Below, one piece after another: positions 50,538 through 60,464 of a DNA stretch of 63,297 nucleotides. A program made the position numbers and the translations under genes. Within the stretch, counting starts at the first letter, position 1. Each line of letters starts with the position of its first letter. The stretch is from positions 1 to 63,297 of the forward strand of contig MLAK01001071.1 in assembly GCA_001839685.1 (NCBI GenBank). Direction: 5' to 3'. Under the pieces are notes generated by a model, which ran no database searches, was not told the origin of the DNA, and saw nothing but the letters and a program-made list of their open reading frames with translations. Origin of the DNA: Tritrichomonas foetus. Its lineage: Eukaryota > Parabasalia > Tritrichomonadida > Tritrichomonadidae.

Positions 50538-50681
50538 NNNNNNNNNNNNNNNNNNNNNNNNNNNNNNNNNNNNNNNNNNNNNNNNNNNNNNNNNNNNNNN
50601 NNNNNNNNNNNNNNNNNNNNNNNNNNNNNNNNNNNNNNNNNNNNNNNNNNNNNNNNNNNNNNNNNNNNNNNNNNNNNNNNN
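50538..50681. other. Assembly gap (144 N)
   Basis: A run of N separates two unrelated tandem arrays, probably because repeats could not be spanned. Distance and order across it are unverified. Confidence 0.99.
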
Positions 50682-50945
50682 AGCAACCGCTATTAATTGA
50701 TGATGAAAAGGTTAAATAAAAAGCGGTATGCGAATCAATTCGCATAAGCAACCGCTATTAATTGATGATGAAAAGGTTAAATAAAAAGCGGTATGCGAAT
50801 CAATTCGCATAAGCAACCGCTATTAATTGATGATGAAAAGGTTAAATAAAAAGCGGTATGCGAATCAATTCGCATAAGCAACCGCTATTAATTGATGATG
50901 AAAAGGTCAAATAAAAAGCGGTAAAATCAAGTATTCACATAAGCC
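50682..50945. repeat. 65-bp tandem repeat with nested inverted repeats
   Basis: Units begin at 50682, 50747, 50812 and 50877 (period 65). The first three are identical as far as seen; the fourth diverges near 50925. Each unit holds an inner palindrome TATGCGAA-TCAA-TTCGCATA and an outer pair ACCGCT ... AGCGGT about 35 bases apart, so each unit can form two hairpins. Confidence 0.95.
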
Positions 50946-52011
50946 AACCGCCGCTGATTACGAAATAGAAGGTGAAATATTGACACTCTTGATAACAGAA
51001 ATTTTTCAATATAGCTGATAGGGTAATCAATTTTTCAGAGATAAAATGTTTCAATGATCGAAAAAACTCCTTTGGTTGCTTGTAAATTTCTGTGTTAACT
51101 GAAAAGAAAAAACGTGAAAAAAAAACCCAAAGAAATGAAAACTATCTGTTGATGCTTGAAATACTACCATAAAGAAATTCAGGTTTCAGAGGTGTGTTCG
51201 CATAAGTTTTTGCCGTATTTGATTTCGTTTTTACTTTTGTCTTTATTTGTTGTTTCATATTAAATTGTTAGGAAAACATTACAGAAAGTAAGAAAATTGA
51301 TTTATTAAGGGTACACTTAAGTGGATAATCTGAGAGCTAGAATTTTCTTCTTTTTATAGAATGAACTTTAGTCTAAAATCAATAACATTATTTCTCGGAG
51401 ATTTTAAATAATTTCAGAAATAAAAAAAAACTTGCATTTTTAGCCAGATAGGTTCTTTTATCGCTATATTTAGTGTAAAAATAAATATTTAGTCATGAAT
51501 TTAGAAATATTTTTGGGCTGTTGAATCAATGTTTATTGATTTTCAAAAAGAAATATTGATCAAATATTTTCTTAAAAATGGCAAAACTCAGCCCAAAAAA
51601 TTTCCAATAATTGGCTTTCTTAACACAGTCATGAAAAATACTATTAAACTTAGTTTAATGCCATGGAGAATGATATTAACTCCGAAAAGCAAAAATGGAA
51701 TATAATGGATAAAATTAATATATCTCATGAAGAGAGTGAATATTAATGACCCATCAATGTGGATAAATATTTTTCTTGAAGAAATTAATCTGTTACAAAG
51801 AATTATCTCAATTTCATAATTTATTGAAAAAAGTCAATCTGATTCAATTTTTATGAATAATCAAAAAGTCTATATAGAAACTATTCAATAAGCAAGAATA
51901 TATTTCAATGTAATCCATTTCATATAAAATTAATTTCAATAAAATTGATAGCTATTACTGTTTAACTTATTGAAGAAAAAATTTATCAATTCATTAATTT
52001 TTTACATAACC
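50946..52011. other. Gene-free AT-rich spacer upstream of the Myb gene
   Basis: About 1.06 kb with no gene, RNA or repeat recognised. The last 20 bases hold an Initiator-like TCATT (51991-51995) 17 bases before the ATG. Confidence 0.55.
51991..51995 (+). promoter_or_regulatory. Initiator-like element TCATT upstream of the second Myb gene
   Basis: TCATTAATTTTTTACATAACC runs into the ATG at 52012. It lies after the earlier in-frame ATG at 51970, so it favours 52012. Confidence 0.4.
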
Positions 52012-53148
52012 ATGAACCATGAAATCAACCCGATTCTAGGAGTCGCACTCAGCTATATTAAAGACGCCAACCGAGAATGTAGTCCAGACGCTTTCAGCCA
52101 ACTTCAAAACTCGCTCGAATTATTTATGGCCAAAAAAATATCATTTCAAGACTGTCAAAGACTCTTTTTCCATATTATCGGCTACACCAAACCCATCGAT
52201 TTTCTTAACTACATCATCACACTGAGCGATTCCCCTCTTCCTTCGATCAGCGATCTCCCTCCAAATTTCCAATCAATGATTCTCCGAAAAAAGAGCCGCC
52301 CTTGGACAGATATCGAAGACCTGAGGCTCCTCGCAGGAATCTACAGGTACGGACTCGAAGCATGGGGCTCAATTGCGTCGTTCGTCGGAAATTCTCGAAC
52401 TAAAAGTCAATGCGCTCAACGGTGGATTCGGGGGTTGGACCCAAAACTTTCAAAGGATAATTGGTCGCAGGAAGAAGATTCTTTACTTCTTTTCCTCGTC
52501 GAAAAATACGGTCAAAAAAGTTGGACCAAAATATCGTCAGAAATGACCAACAGGTGCGACATTCAATGTAGGTACAGATACAGGCAAATCATGAAAGAAG
52601 CCGAAGACAAGCCAAACAAAGTGCAACTCCCGCCAATTCACACATTGATAAATAATCATCAAAGCCCAGACCTTCTTCATGGTCAAATCAAAGTGGGCAT
52701 GGATTCATTTAGTAATATGAACAGTGGCATCACCAATGGCATGAGCAATATTAATAATGGCATGAGCAATAGTATGAATAACCTCAATTTAAATAATATT
52801 CATAAATTGAACAATATGAATGGAATCAAGTCAGCACAAAGTTTAAATAATATTCCGCTTCCCTGCTGCTCAAATGCCATTCATTTCCAGGGACCAAATA
52901 ACAATTCAATTTATGATAATTTAGAAAACGGTTTGAGCATTTGTAAAACTGGAGGTACTCCATTCACCCCAATTCCCCAAAACTTGACGCCAGTCATGCC
53001 AATCAATACAAAGCCGACCAATCCAATACTGAATTCAAATGAGAGACTCCCTCCAAAAATTCCAGAGATAAATCGATGTCAGCCAATATCCCCAATGAAG
53101 AATACTTCATTCAATAGTATTCCAGTTCCAATCATTTCAATCCGGTAA
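52012..53148 (+). CDS. R2R3-Myb DNA-binding protein with helical N-terminal domain
   Basis: The 378-residue protein carries two Myb repeats at about residues 95-200: RPWTDIEDLRLLAGIY with SKSQCAQRW-like recognition helix (TKSQCAQRWIRGLDP), then NWSQEEDSLLLFLVEKYGQKSWTKISSEM with CDIQCRYRYRQI. The helical N-terminal segment (about 1-90, with SFQDCQRLFFHIIGY) differs from the first Myb of this window. The C-terminal half is Asn/Pro-rich low-complexity with repeated NMNN and SMNN stretches. Together with the 14.5-15.4 kb gene it makes two Mybs in one window, consistent with the large trichomonad Myb family. An upstream ATG at 51970 would add 14 residues; an Initiator-like element between supports 52012. 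Confidence 0.92.
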   Translation: MNHEINPILGVALSYIKDANRECSPDAFSQLQNSLELFMAKKISFQDCQRLFFHIIGYTKPIDFLNYIITLSDSPLPSISDLPPNFQSMILRKKSRPWTDIEDLRLLAGIYRYGLEAWGSIASFVGNSRTKSQCAQRWIRGLDPKLSKDNWSQEEDSLLLFLVEKYGQKSWTKISSEMTNRCDIQCRYRYRQIMKEAEDKPNKVQLPPIHTLINNHQSPDLLHGQIKVGMDSFSNMNSGITNGMSNINNGMSNSMNNLNLNNIHKLNNMNGIKSAQSLNNIPLPCCSNAIHFQGPNNNSIYDNLENGLSICKTGGTPFTPIPQNLTPVMPINTKPTNPILNSNERLPPKIPEINRCQPISPMKNTSFNSIPVPIISIR

Positions 53149-53818
53149 TTTTTTCCCACTTTCAACATAATCCTCATCATTAATAATGTAAAAGAAAAAG
53201 AAAAAAAAAAGAATTTGTGTTTTCCTGAAGATGAAAAAGATAAAAGTTTGATTTTGGAAGTAAAGGAAGATATAATATATTCAATCCTGTCAAGTGATCA
53301 TTTTTCGAGCGAAATTCATTCAGGAAATGAGGAAAAAATGTTCCTTAATTATACAACAACAAAAAAAAAAAAAAAATAAAAATAAAAAACAATCATTATA
53401 CAGCCAATACAAAGCCCGAATTATTTTTGCCATATTTGCGAAAGTTGGTTAAATATTTCAAAATATTATGTTATAATAAGTAAATAACTATCTAAAAATT
53501 AGTGTTATATTTTCAACTTTTTGGAATGTGCATACAAATGATGATCATTTCAAAGCGCTATTTTTCTAATGTAATCTTTTTTATTTTTAAAATTGCACAT
53601 TTTTTCTGTATCTTCTTTTTCTGTTGTTGTTGGTTCTTTTCAATGGCATTCTACCATTATATGATGAAATTAGTGCTATTTTTTGGTTCTTTACTTCAGT
53701 TTGTTTTGTTTTTTTACTTCAGTTAAAGTTAATGAAATTCCTTGTTATATGGCTAAACAAAGATTCAAATTTTGAATATGTTTTCAATTTTCAATACCAT
53801 TTGTGCCCGTTTACTAAA
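53149..53818. other. Intergenic spacer with promoter element before importin-beta
   Basis: AT-rich DNA. An open extension of the next gene (53624-53818) gives a hydrophobic, low-complexity leader and is unlikely to be translated. The GTGCCCGTTTA element at 53803-53813 ends 5 bases before the ATG. Confidence 0.5.
53803..53813 (+). promoter_or_regulatory. Putative core-promoter element GTGCCCGTTTA
   Basis: Identical 11-base word to the one at 5630-5640, each just upstream of a start codon. Confidence 0.35.
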
Positions 53819-56383
53819 ATGGACCCCAAAACTAGTCAGCTCATTCAACTCTTTCAAGCCTTAGAGAACCCCAACCCAGAAACCAGAAATCCAGCAAATG
53901 AAACGATTATTCAAATTATACAAAACGATCCAATGAATTTTTTATTTTATTCATCAATGATAGTCAACGCCGATAATATTCCCCTTTCAATTGTTAGAAT
54001 GACAATAACGCTTATGGGGCGAGCTATAAAGCCAAGCGTAAAGGCGCCACTCGATCTTATTGCAGCAACCTTTATGGATCCATCAAACGCCCAAAAAAGA
54101 GCATTTATTAAACAGGCGGTTTTTCGTGGCCTTATGTTCTCTGATCAGGTAATTCGTCAGCAAGCATCAAACTGCATTTGCATTTTGATTCAAATAGAAA
54201 AAGACCAATGGCTGGATTTATTTCCCGCTTTATTAAGTGTTGCATCATCTAGTGATTACCCAATAGATGCACATTGTGGTGCAGTCTATTGTTTTTCTCA
54301 ACTTCTTGATGAAAACATCCCTTTTGAAGTGATCATTTCAACTGCCAGGGATTTTTATTCTTACATTACCCAAATTTTAAATAATCCTTCGGCTTTTTCA
54401 CCAGCACTTATACAGGATTCTCTAAATTGCTTTAATTCTATTTTGAAGAAAATTCCTATTCAAAATGAAGAAGAAATTGATCTATGTTTAAAAATTATTC
54501 AAAAGAATATTTCATTAAAAGATGAGAAAAATGTAAATTGCATCCTTAAGATATTAAATACACTATTTAGAATGACCTATTCTGCAAATATTCTCAACTA
54601 TATCCAATTTTATTTAGAAATTACAACACAAATACTTCAAGAAGGTGATCTGAACAATCAACTTGCAGTAATTGACTTTTGGGATAAAATTGCTAACTTC
54701 GAGAAAAAGCAAGAACAATCTCTAGGCGTAATTAATGGAGTAGCAAAAAGTTTCTTCCCAGTTTTGCTCACAGCAATGACATCAAATCTCTCATCACATA
54801 TTGAAAATGGATTATCTGATGATGATTCGTTTGAAGAAGATGAAGCTTATTCAACTGGATGTCATTGTCTTTCAAGATTCTTTAAAGCTGCACCTGATGT
54901 TGTGTTTGAATGTGTTGCAAAACTATGGCAGCCAGAGAACTTTCAAAAAACTGATGGACAAATTTTTGCTTTAATTTCGATTACTTCAATCATTAATAAA
55001 GTTGTATATGAACCTCTTATCAATTTTCTTGAAATTAATAGGAAGGAAATATTCACATTGTCTGTAAATGGCCCTCAATTTATATCATGGTTAACTTTAA
55101 AACTGATTCAAAAAGCATTATATCATTTAAATATTTTTATTAGAAATGAAGAAGATTTCAAAGAATTAATGGAATGTTTGCAGCAATGTTCAGTAAAAGA
55201 TCCTGCATTAGCTCCAGAATGCTGTTACACTATTTTCTTAATTTGTAAAAATGAAAATGACAACAGACAAAAATTCACTACCCAATTTACTTCAACTGTG
55301 ACCAAACACTTTGACTTTTTATGGCAATTTGTAAATGTTTACACTACTCAATCTAATACAATTAACATGATTGTACAATCTTTTGACGCACTTTGTGGAT
55401 TGATTACAATCACACCAGACACTCATTTTAATATACTTTCTAAAACTATAGAATCAGTCATTTCAATACTAAGACAAACATTCTCTATGGAAAACCAAAG
55501 TTCCGAAGAAGTATTATATAATTTGCAATTAGCAATGTGTTCTGTAATAACATCTATAGCAACTAAAATAGCCATCAACCATTTAGATTTTCCATGGGGA
55601 AATCAACTTATTCCAATGTTATTCCATTTGGTGAAACAAAAACAAACTCAGATTTATGAAGAATCACTTCTAGCCTTTTCTGCAGTAATACTATGTTCTA
55701 AAGAAAACTATGCACCATTTGTTCCAGAAACAATGGATATGCTACTTGTAATGCTTCAAACAGGAAGTCCAGATGTAATTAAGCAAGTTATAATCACACT
55801 TTCTGATCTTTTCCGGAATCTTAAAAATGTAATGCTTATCTATACTGATAATGTTTTCAAGCATCTTGTTCCAATGGTTTATAATGAAAACTTTAATATT
55901 GAGCTGATCATAGAAATTGTTGCAACATTAACTGATATAATGATAAGCCAAGATATAACTAATCCTGAAAATAGAAATGAATTATTTACAGTTCTACTAT
56001 CATTATTAAAGACAACAAATTTGAATGCAGAATCAAAACATTCGAGGAAATTTGCGACCTACTTTTTTGAAATAATTTTATATTCATTTGCGATTGTAAT
56101 ATCTAAATCTAAAGAAGATGAAGCATTTCTATCAATGAATTTTAATGAATGCTTCATACCAATTAACATGTATATCAATTTTGTATGTCATGAAGATGAT
56201 AGTTTAAAGTCATTTTGCATGATTGTAAAATCGATTGGTGAAGCTTATAAAAAGAGAGTTCAGATAAAGCTCAATTCAAGGAAAATTACTGCGTTGCTTA
56301 AATTAGCAAAAGATAAGAAAAGTTCAAATGGATCACTATCTTTACTTGCGAATCAAACAATGAATTTTATTCATAATTTATAA
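53819..56383 (+). CDS. Importin-beta 1-like karyopherin (Kap95-like)
   Basis: The 854-residue protein is a HEAT-repeat solenoid in the typical length range for importin-beta 1. The N-terminus is LIQLFQALENPNPETRNPANETIIQI, matching importin-beta's 'LE..lsPd...r..Ae..L.q' region. Characteristic of Kap95 is the block KRAFIKQAVFRGLMFSDQVIRQQASNCICIL. It should bind importin-alpha and Ran-GTP at the nuclear pore. An upstream frame extension beginning at 53624 gives a hydrophobic, Phe-rich leader with no precedent in the family, so I set the start at 53819. The 5' part is GC-richer than the rest. Confidence 0.82.
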   Translation: MDPKTSQLIQLFQALENPNPETRNPANETIIQIIQNDPMNFLFYSSMIVNADNIPLSIVRMTITLMGRAIKPSVKAPLDLIAATFMDPSNAQKRAFIKQAVFRGLMFSDQVIRQQASNCICILIQIEKDQWLDLFPALLSVASSSDYPIDAHCGAVYCFSQLLDENIPFEVIISTARDFYSYITQILNNPSAFSPALIQDSLNCFNSILKKIPIQNEEEIDLCLKIIQKNISLKDEKNVNCILKILNTLFRMTYSANILNYIQFYLEITTQILQEGDLNNQLAVIDFWDKIANFEKKQEQSLGVINGVAKSFFPVLLTAMTSNLSSHIENGLSDDDSFEEDEAYSTGCHCLSRFFKAAPDVVFECVAKLWQPENFQKTDGQIFALISITSIINKVVYEPLINFLEINRKEIFTLSVNGPQFISWLTLKLIQKALYHLNIFIRNEEDFKELMECLQQCSVKDPALAPECCYTIFLICKNENDNRQKFTTQFTSTVTKHFDFLWQFVNVYTTQSNTINMIVQSFDALCGLITITPDTHFNILSKTIESVISILRQTFSMENQSSEEVLYNLQLAMCSVITSIATKIAINHLDFPWGNQLIPMLFHLVKQKQTQIYEESLLAFSAVILCSKENYAPFVPETMDMLLVMLQTGSPDVIKQVIITLSDLFRNLKNVMLIYTDNVFKHLVPMVYNENFNIELIIEIVATLTDIMISQDITNPENRNELFTVLLSLLKTTNLNAESKHSRKFATYFFEIILYSFAIVISKSKEDEAFLSMNFNECFIPINMYINFVCHEDDSLKSFCMIVKSIGEAYKKRVQIKLNSRKITALLKLAKDKKSSNGSLSLLANQTMNFIHNL

Positions 56384-56673
56384 AAATGTATTTATTTTGA
56401 TAATATTTGTTAAATTTGCATTTGTTTTCATGCATAGTATGCATTACATACATTATAATAAATATTATATTATTTAAAAACTCTCCATTTGAATATCAGT
56501 TAATAGCACAGACCAAATATGTATTGAAAATATTTATCGTTCTATCAAAATGTGGACAAAAAAACGTTATGAGAAAACTTTTTCAGATTTTAAAATGATG
56601 ATATTTGAATTTAATCGGCCAGATTACCATAGTAAAAGTTTGGATATCTTAATCACAAAAACGATTTTCTTCA
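56384..56673. other. Intergenic spacer
   Basis: About 290 bases, AT-rich; an Initiator-like TCACA at 56653-56657 lies 16 bases before the next ATG. Confidence 0.5.
56653..56657 (+). promoter_or_regulatory. Initiator-like element TCACA
   Basis: TCACA fits the trichomonad TCA(C/T)(A/T) core and lies 16 bases before the ATG at 56674. Confidence 0.4.
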
Positions 56674-57240
56674 ATGAGTTACTTATTTCGCGGGAAACCA
56701 AAATATTATGAATTTATGCAAGCCCTTGAACAGGAAGAAATTGCCTTTCGCCAAATGGGAAGAGAATACGCAATTAAATCCGAATTGAACAATAAAGAAT
56801 ATAAACTCAAAGTCGCCAACGCAACAAACTTACTCAGGACTGCCGGCAAGCGCGAAGTAAGAAAAGTAAACCAGAAAGATATCATCAGATCAAGAATCCA
56901 GACCGCTCCTCCAAAAAATATAAAATCATCACTCGAAAAAAGTGTCAAAAAAAGTTCTGAAAAAGTTGTTGACAAAAGTATTGAAAAAGAACCGCCTAGT
57001 TTTTTACACACATCTCCAGTACAAATCCTTTCAACTGAATGGCCAGTCCGCCCAACAAGCGCACACAGAATTCTTTCTCCAGCAAAACTGACAAGATATA
57101 AAGAAATGAATGAAGAAGAATATAAAAAAACAAAAGATCCGCCAATCATTCACAACACTGGACTTGTTTATTCTACTCCAATGAAGCCTCTTCCGAAGTA
57201 TTACAGACCACCTTCAACACCAATGCGAAACAACGATTAA
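56674..57240 (+). CDS. Unknown basic protein, unstructured C-terminus
   Basis: A 188-residue protein, not recognised. The N-terminus is helical (MSYLFRGKPKYYEFMQALEQ). The middle is Lys/Ser-rich (KSVKKSSEKVVDKS). The C-terminus is Pro/Arg/Tyr-rich with TEWPVRPTSAHRILSP and MKPLPKYYRPPSTP, typical of disordered, phosphorylatable or microtubule-binding proteins. No signal peptide or membrane segment. Initiator-like TCACA upstream supports the start. Confidence 0.6.
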   Translation: MSYLFRGKPKYYEFMQALEQEEIAFRQMGREYAIKSELNNKEYKLKVANATNLLRTAGKREVRKVNQKDIIRSRIQTAPPKNIKSSLEKSVKKSSEKVVDKSIEKEPPSFLHTSPVQILSTEWPVRPTSAHRILSPAKLTRYKEMNEEEYKKTKDPPIIHNTGLVYSTPMKPLPKYYRPPSTPMRNND

Positions 57241-57904
57241 ATTTATTTCATTTTGATTTATAAATAAGAGATGCATAGAATGAAGCTATGGAGTTTTTAA
57301 TGAAGATCAGTTTAATTCACACAATTAAGTAGCACTACTTAGGTATGGACTTTGGAAATGAACTTTCAAAAATTGAAGTTTTATCTTTTGAATTATCAGT
57401 ATACTGATTCATGGAAGAGAGTTTCTTTATGAAAACATTATAAATATAATTATATTCTGAATATTCACGCCATTTATTCTTATCATCAAAATAGCAATTT
57501 TTAATAGAAAGTCATTGGGAATTATAAGAAAAAATGGCGTGAATAATAATGTATCATGATATATTTCCTTGTATCTAAGATTTCTCTAAATTTTCTAATA
57601 ATTCCTTAAATGATTTAAACTTAAGTTAACTAGTTAAATCATTTCAGATTGTTTGTTATTGTTTATTAAATTGAAATAAAGTAAAATAGAATTGACTTTT
57701 ATACTTTTTGGTTTTATATTAATCGTATTCCAATAGTCAAGTAGAGGTTCCTGGTATTAAAAATCATTAATAAGATATAATTTTTGCTTTAATAAATAAA
57801 AATTATGATCATATACAAATTAATATGAATATACGAATTTCAATAAACGCATTATATTTTATTAATTATTTCTAAAATAAAAAGCATTTTTCTTTCTTTG
57901 CCAT
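57241..57904. other. Convergent intergenic region with an inverted repeat
   Basis: About 660 bases with a 21-base near-perfect inverted repeat (57463-57544). No gene or RNA recognised. Confidence 0.55.
57463..57544. repeat. Inverted repeat, 21-base arms, 40-base loop
   Basis: Arms 57463-57483 and 57524-57544 are reverse complements at 20 of 21 positions; the key word is ATTCACGCCATTT versus AAATGGCGTGAAT. Possible MITE remnant, hairpin RNA or 3'-end structure between two convergent genes. Confidence 0.85.
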
Positions 57905-60151
57905 TTAAACGGCTTTGACATAGAATTGGAAGGCATTGAAGTCACCATTGTCACTTGGGACAATAATTCCTGCCCGCATTAAAGCATCTCCAGAGATTTT
58001 TCTATCTTTATAAAGTTTTTCGATTGTGTAAGTCTTATTTGGATCAAGTCCATCAAGTTTCAATATAAATAATGGTTCACTTGGTCTGATCATTATTTTC
58101 ACGATGGTTAAAAGTGCTTCATTTTTATCTTGGCTTACACTCATCCATGCACAAAAGTGGTGGCTATCAAATGGAGAAATAAGTCTATAAAGATCGCCAT
58201 GATTAATTAAATCATAATGTTTTTGATAAAACTGTATATGTTCAACAACACTTTTACGATCTTCTTCAGACAACTTTGATACATCTAATTCATAACCAAA
58301 AGTACCAGCCATTGCAACAATTGCACGAGTTTTGAATGAAGTTACCCTTAATGTTTGTTGGCTTGGTGAAACAGAAACGTGTGATCCCATTGAAGAAACA
58401 GGATAAGCGTAAGAAGTACCAAATTGAATCTTCAGACGTCCAATTGGATCAGTAGTATCACTTGCCCAGAATTGTGGTGAATAATAAAGCATACCAAGAT
58501 CAAATCTTCCACCACCTCCACTGCAGCCTTCAATTAATAAATCAGGGAATGTTGTTGTAATACGTTCCAAAAGGGAATATACGCCAAGAATATATCTATG
58601 GAAGATTTCTCCTGTTTGTGAAGGAGATAATTCATATGCATACAGATCAGATATATGCCTGTTCATATCCCATTTGATATACGTAATGTTTGAATTATTG
58701 ATGATTAGCTGCATTTGATCAAAAATATTATCGACAACATTAGGATTAGTGAAATCTAAAATAAGTTGATTACGAGTAAGACTTGGTTTACGTCCAGGAA
58801 TACGCATGGCATATTCTGGATGTGCTCTGAAAAGATCTGAATCTTCTGAAATCATTTCAGGTTCAAACCAAAGTCCAAAATACATTCCAAGTTTATTTAT
58901 ATCCTTAGTTAGTTGATTCAATCCACGCTTTATCTTATTTTCATAAACATACCAATCACCAAGAGATGAATCATGAGAATCACGATGGCCAAACCAACCA
59001 TCGTCTAAAACAAACAACTCAATTCCTAATTCTGAAGCTGCTTGAGCAATTTCCATAATTTTATCATCATCAAATTTGTAAAAAGTAGCTTCCCAATTAT
59101 TAATCAATATTGGTCTACGTTTATTCTTCCATTTGCTTTGAATTACATGATCAGATACGAAACGATGAAGTTTACGTGACATATTTCCAAAACCGTTTGA
59201 ACTGAAGCAAAAAACAGCTTCAGGGGTATAAAAAGTTTGTCCTGCATCAACTTTGAAGTTGAATTGGTTTGGATTGATTCCGATAGTTATTCTGGTTTGA
59301 TCTGTTTGATCCACCTCAGCTTCAATCGCGAAATTCCCTGAATAGATTAACGAGATTCCAATTGCTGTTCCATATCGCTCATTTGTGTTTCTGTCAGAAA
59401 TAATCACAAATGGGTTTTGTTGAGGCGATGAAGCGCCTCTGATTGAATCAATAACAATTTTTCCATGTTTTAAAGGAGATCTTTCTAAATTTCGTTCACT
59501 TTTGTGTCTGCCATAAAATGTCGAAATATCTAATTCGGAATCGCGAATATCGAGGCAGGCCGACATCGCGCGCGTGAGTGTAATTGTTTCTTCTTCATTT
59601 GGCGAATTATTCGTAATAGTCGAGTATCTCGTGATAACATCGGTATCTTCGAATACCGAATAAAATAGGTGAACCGTCGCATTGAGGAAGTCGTCGTGAA
59701 GTTCGATATCGAGTAAATCAATTTCGTCGGCTGTTGCGTGGGGCATTTGGGGAATTTTCGGCTTTTTGATTTTATTTTTGATTTCGTGGGATTTATACTT
59801 GAGGACGACCGAAGAAGACCCATTGCTGTTTAAAGCTGAAATACAAGGAATGCGGTAGTCGCCAGAGCCGAAAGAAGGGTATTCCTGAAAGATTTCATTG
59901 AGAGATAAAGATTTGCCACTTCCTTGCGATTCGTATGGGTAAGTGTCAAAACCGTTGACAAAGTATTTGTTCAAGTAATCCGATTCGTCGGAGATGCGTT
60001 CGCCGTAGTATAAATGGATCAGATAATTGAATGGACCGATGAAAATTTGGTACGTTGATGCTTTTGTATTTAATGTGAAAATCTGCGTGTCCGAATTGTA
60101 GGTAATTGAAGAGAGAACAAAAGGAGAAAAGAAAACGAAGAAGCTGAACAT
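57905..60151 (-). CDS. Secreted alpha-galactosidase, GH36 (bacterial type)
   Basis: The 748-residue protein begins with a hydrophobic signal peptide (MFSFFVFFSPFVLSS). An N-terminal beta domain is followed by a catalytic barrel: ELFVLDDGWFGHRD, GLWFEPEMISEDSDL, YIKWDMNRHISD with nucleophile Asp about residue 495, and WASDTTDPIGRL with acid/base Asp about residue 565. The LIEGCSGGGGRFDLGML block is diagnostic of GH36. Family members release terminal alpha-galactose from raffinose-type sugars or glycans. In a mucosal parasite this could harvest host or dietary alpha-galactosides. It resembles bacterial GH36, so horizontal transfer is likely. GC is about 47% at the 5' end and about 22% at the 3' end. 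A minus-strand TCATA lies 3 bases upstream of the start. Confidence 0.95.
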   Translation of the reverse strand: MFSFFVFFSPFVLSSITYNSDTQIFTLNTKASTYQIFIGPFNYLIHLYYGERISDESDYLNKYFVNGFDTYPYESQGSGKSLSLNEIFQEYPSFGSGDYRIPCISALNSNGSSSVVLKYKSHEIKNKIKKPKIPQMPHATADEIDLLDIELHDDFLNATVHLFYSVFEDTDVITRYSTITNNSPNEEETITLTRAMSACLDIRDSELDISTFYGRHKSERNLERSPLKHGKIVIDSIRGASSPQQNPFVIISDRNTNERYGTAIGISLIYSGNFAIEAEVDQTDQTRITIGINPNQFNFKVDAGQTFYTPEAVFCFSSNGFGNMSRKLHRFVSDHVIQSKWKNKRRPILINNWEATFYKFDDDKIMEIAQAASELGIELFVLDDGWFGHRDSHDSSLGDWYVYENKIKRGLNQLTKDINKLGMYFGLWFEPEMISEDSDLFRAHPEYAMRIPGRKPSLTRNQLILDFTNPNVVDNIFDQMQLIINNSNITYIKWDMNRHISDLYAYELSPSQTGEIFHRYILGVYSLLERITTTFPDLLIEGCSGGGGRFDLGMLYYSPQFWASDTTDPIGRLKIQFGTSYAYPVSSMGSHVSVSPSQQTLRVTSFKTRAIVAMAGTFGYELDVSKLSEEDRKSVVEHIQFYQKHYDLINHGDLYRLISPFDSHHFCAWMSVSQDKNEALLTIVKIMIRPSEPLFILKLDGLDPNKTYTIEKLYKDRKISGDALMRAGIIVPSDNGDFNAFQFYVKAV

Positions 60152-60154
60152 TTT

Positions 60155-60159
60155 TATGA
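60155..60159 (-). promoter_or_regulatory. Initiator-like element TCATA upstream of alpha-galactosidase
   Basis: On the minus strand TCATA precedes the start at 60151 by 3 bases, matching the short leaders of this genome. Confidence 0.45.
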
Positions 60160-60464
60160 TTTACATGATATCAACCGTCATTTTGCCAATTCAATGCCAT
60201 CAAATTGAATGAAGGGTTCTTTGAATAATGTTAAAAAATATTGTCTGACATCACAATTCTGAGTTTATTTGGTTCCTTTTTTTTTGACATTTCACTATTC
60301 ATTGCTATTATCATATATAAAAAAAGGAAAACATGAAATGTATACCCTTATTTAAAGCTTTTAGTAAGGATATATAATGCTGGTAGTATAAAAATTTATA
60401 GTCAAAAGATGTTAGGTCATAAGATTTTGAAACAAAGATCTATTGCCTAATGGAGATTTCTTTT

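Noticed and set aside
50393..50945. A CRISPR array
   Set aside because: Units are directly adjacent tandem repeats with no unique spacers, and the genome is eukaryotic.
53624..53818. An N-terminal extension of importin-beta
   Set aside because: It is Phe/Leu-rich, unlike any importin, and a promoter-like element lies just before the downstream ATG.
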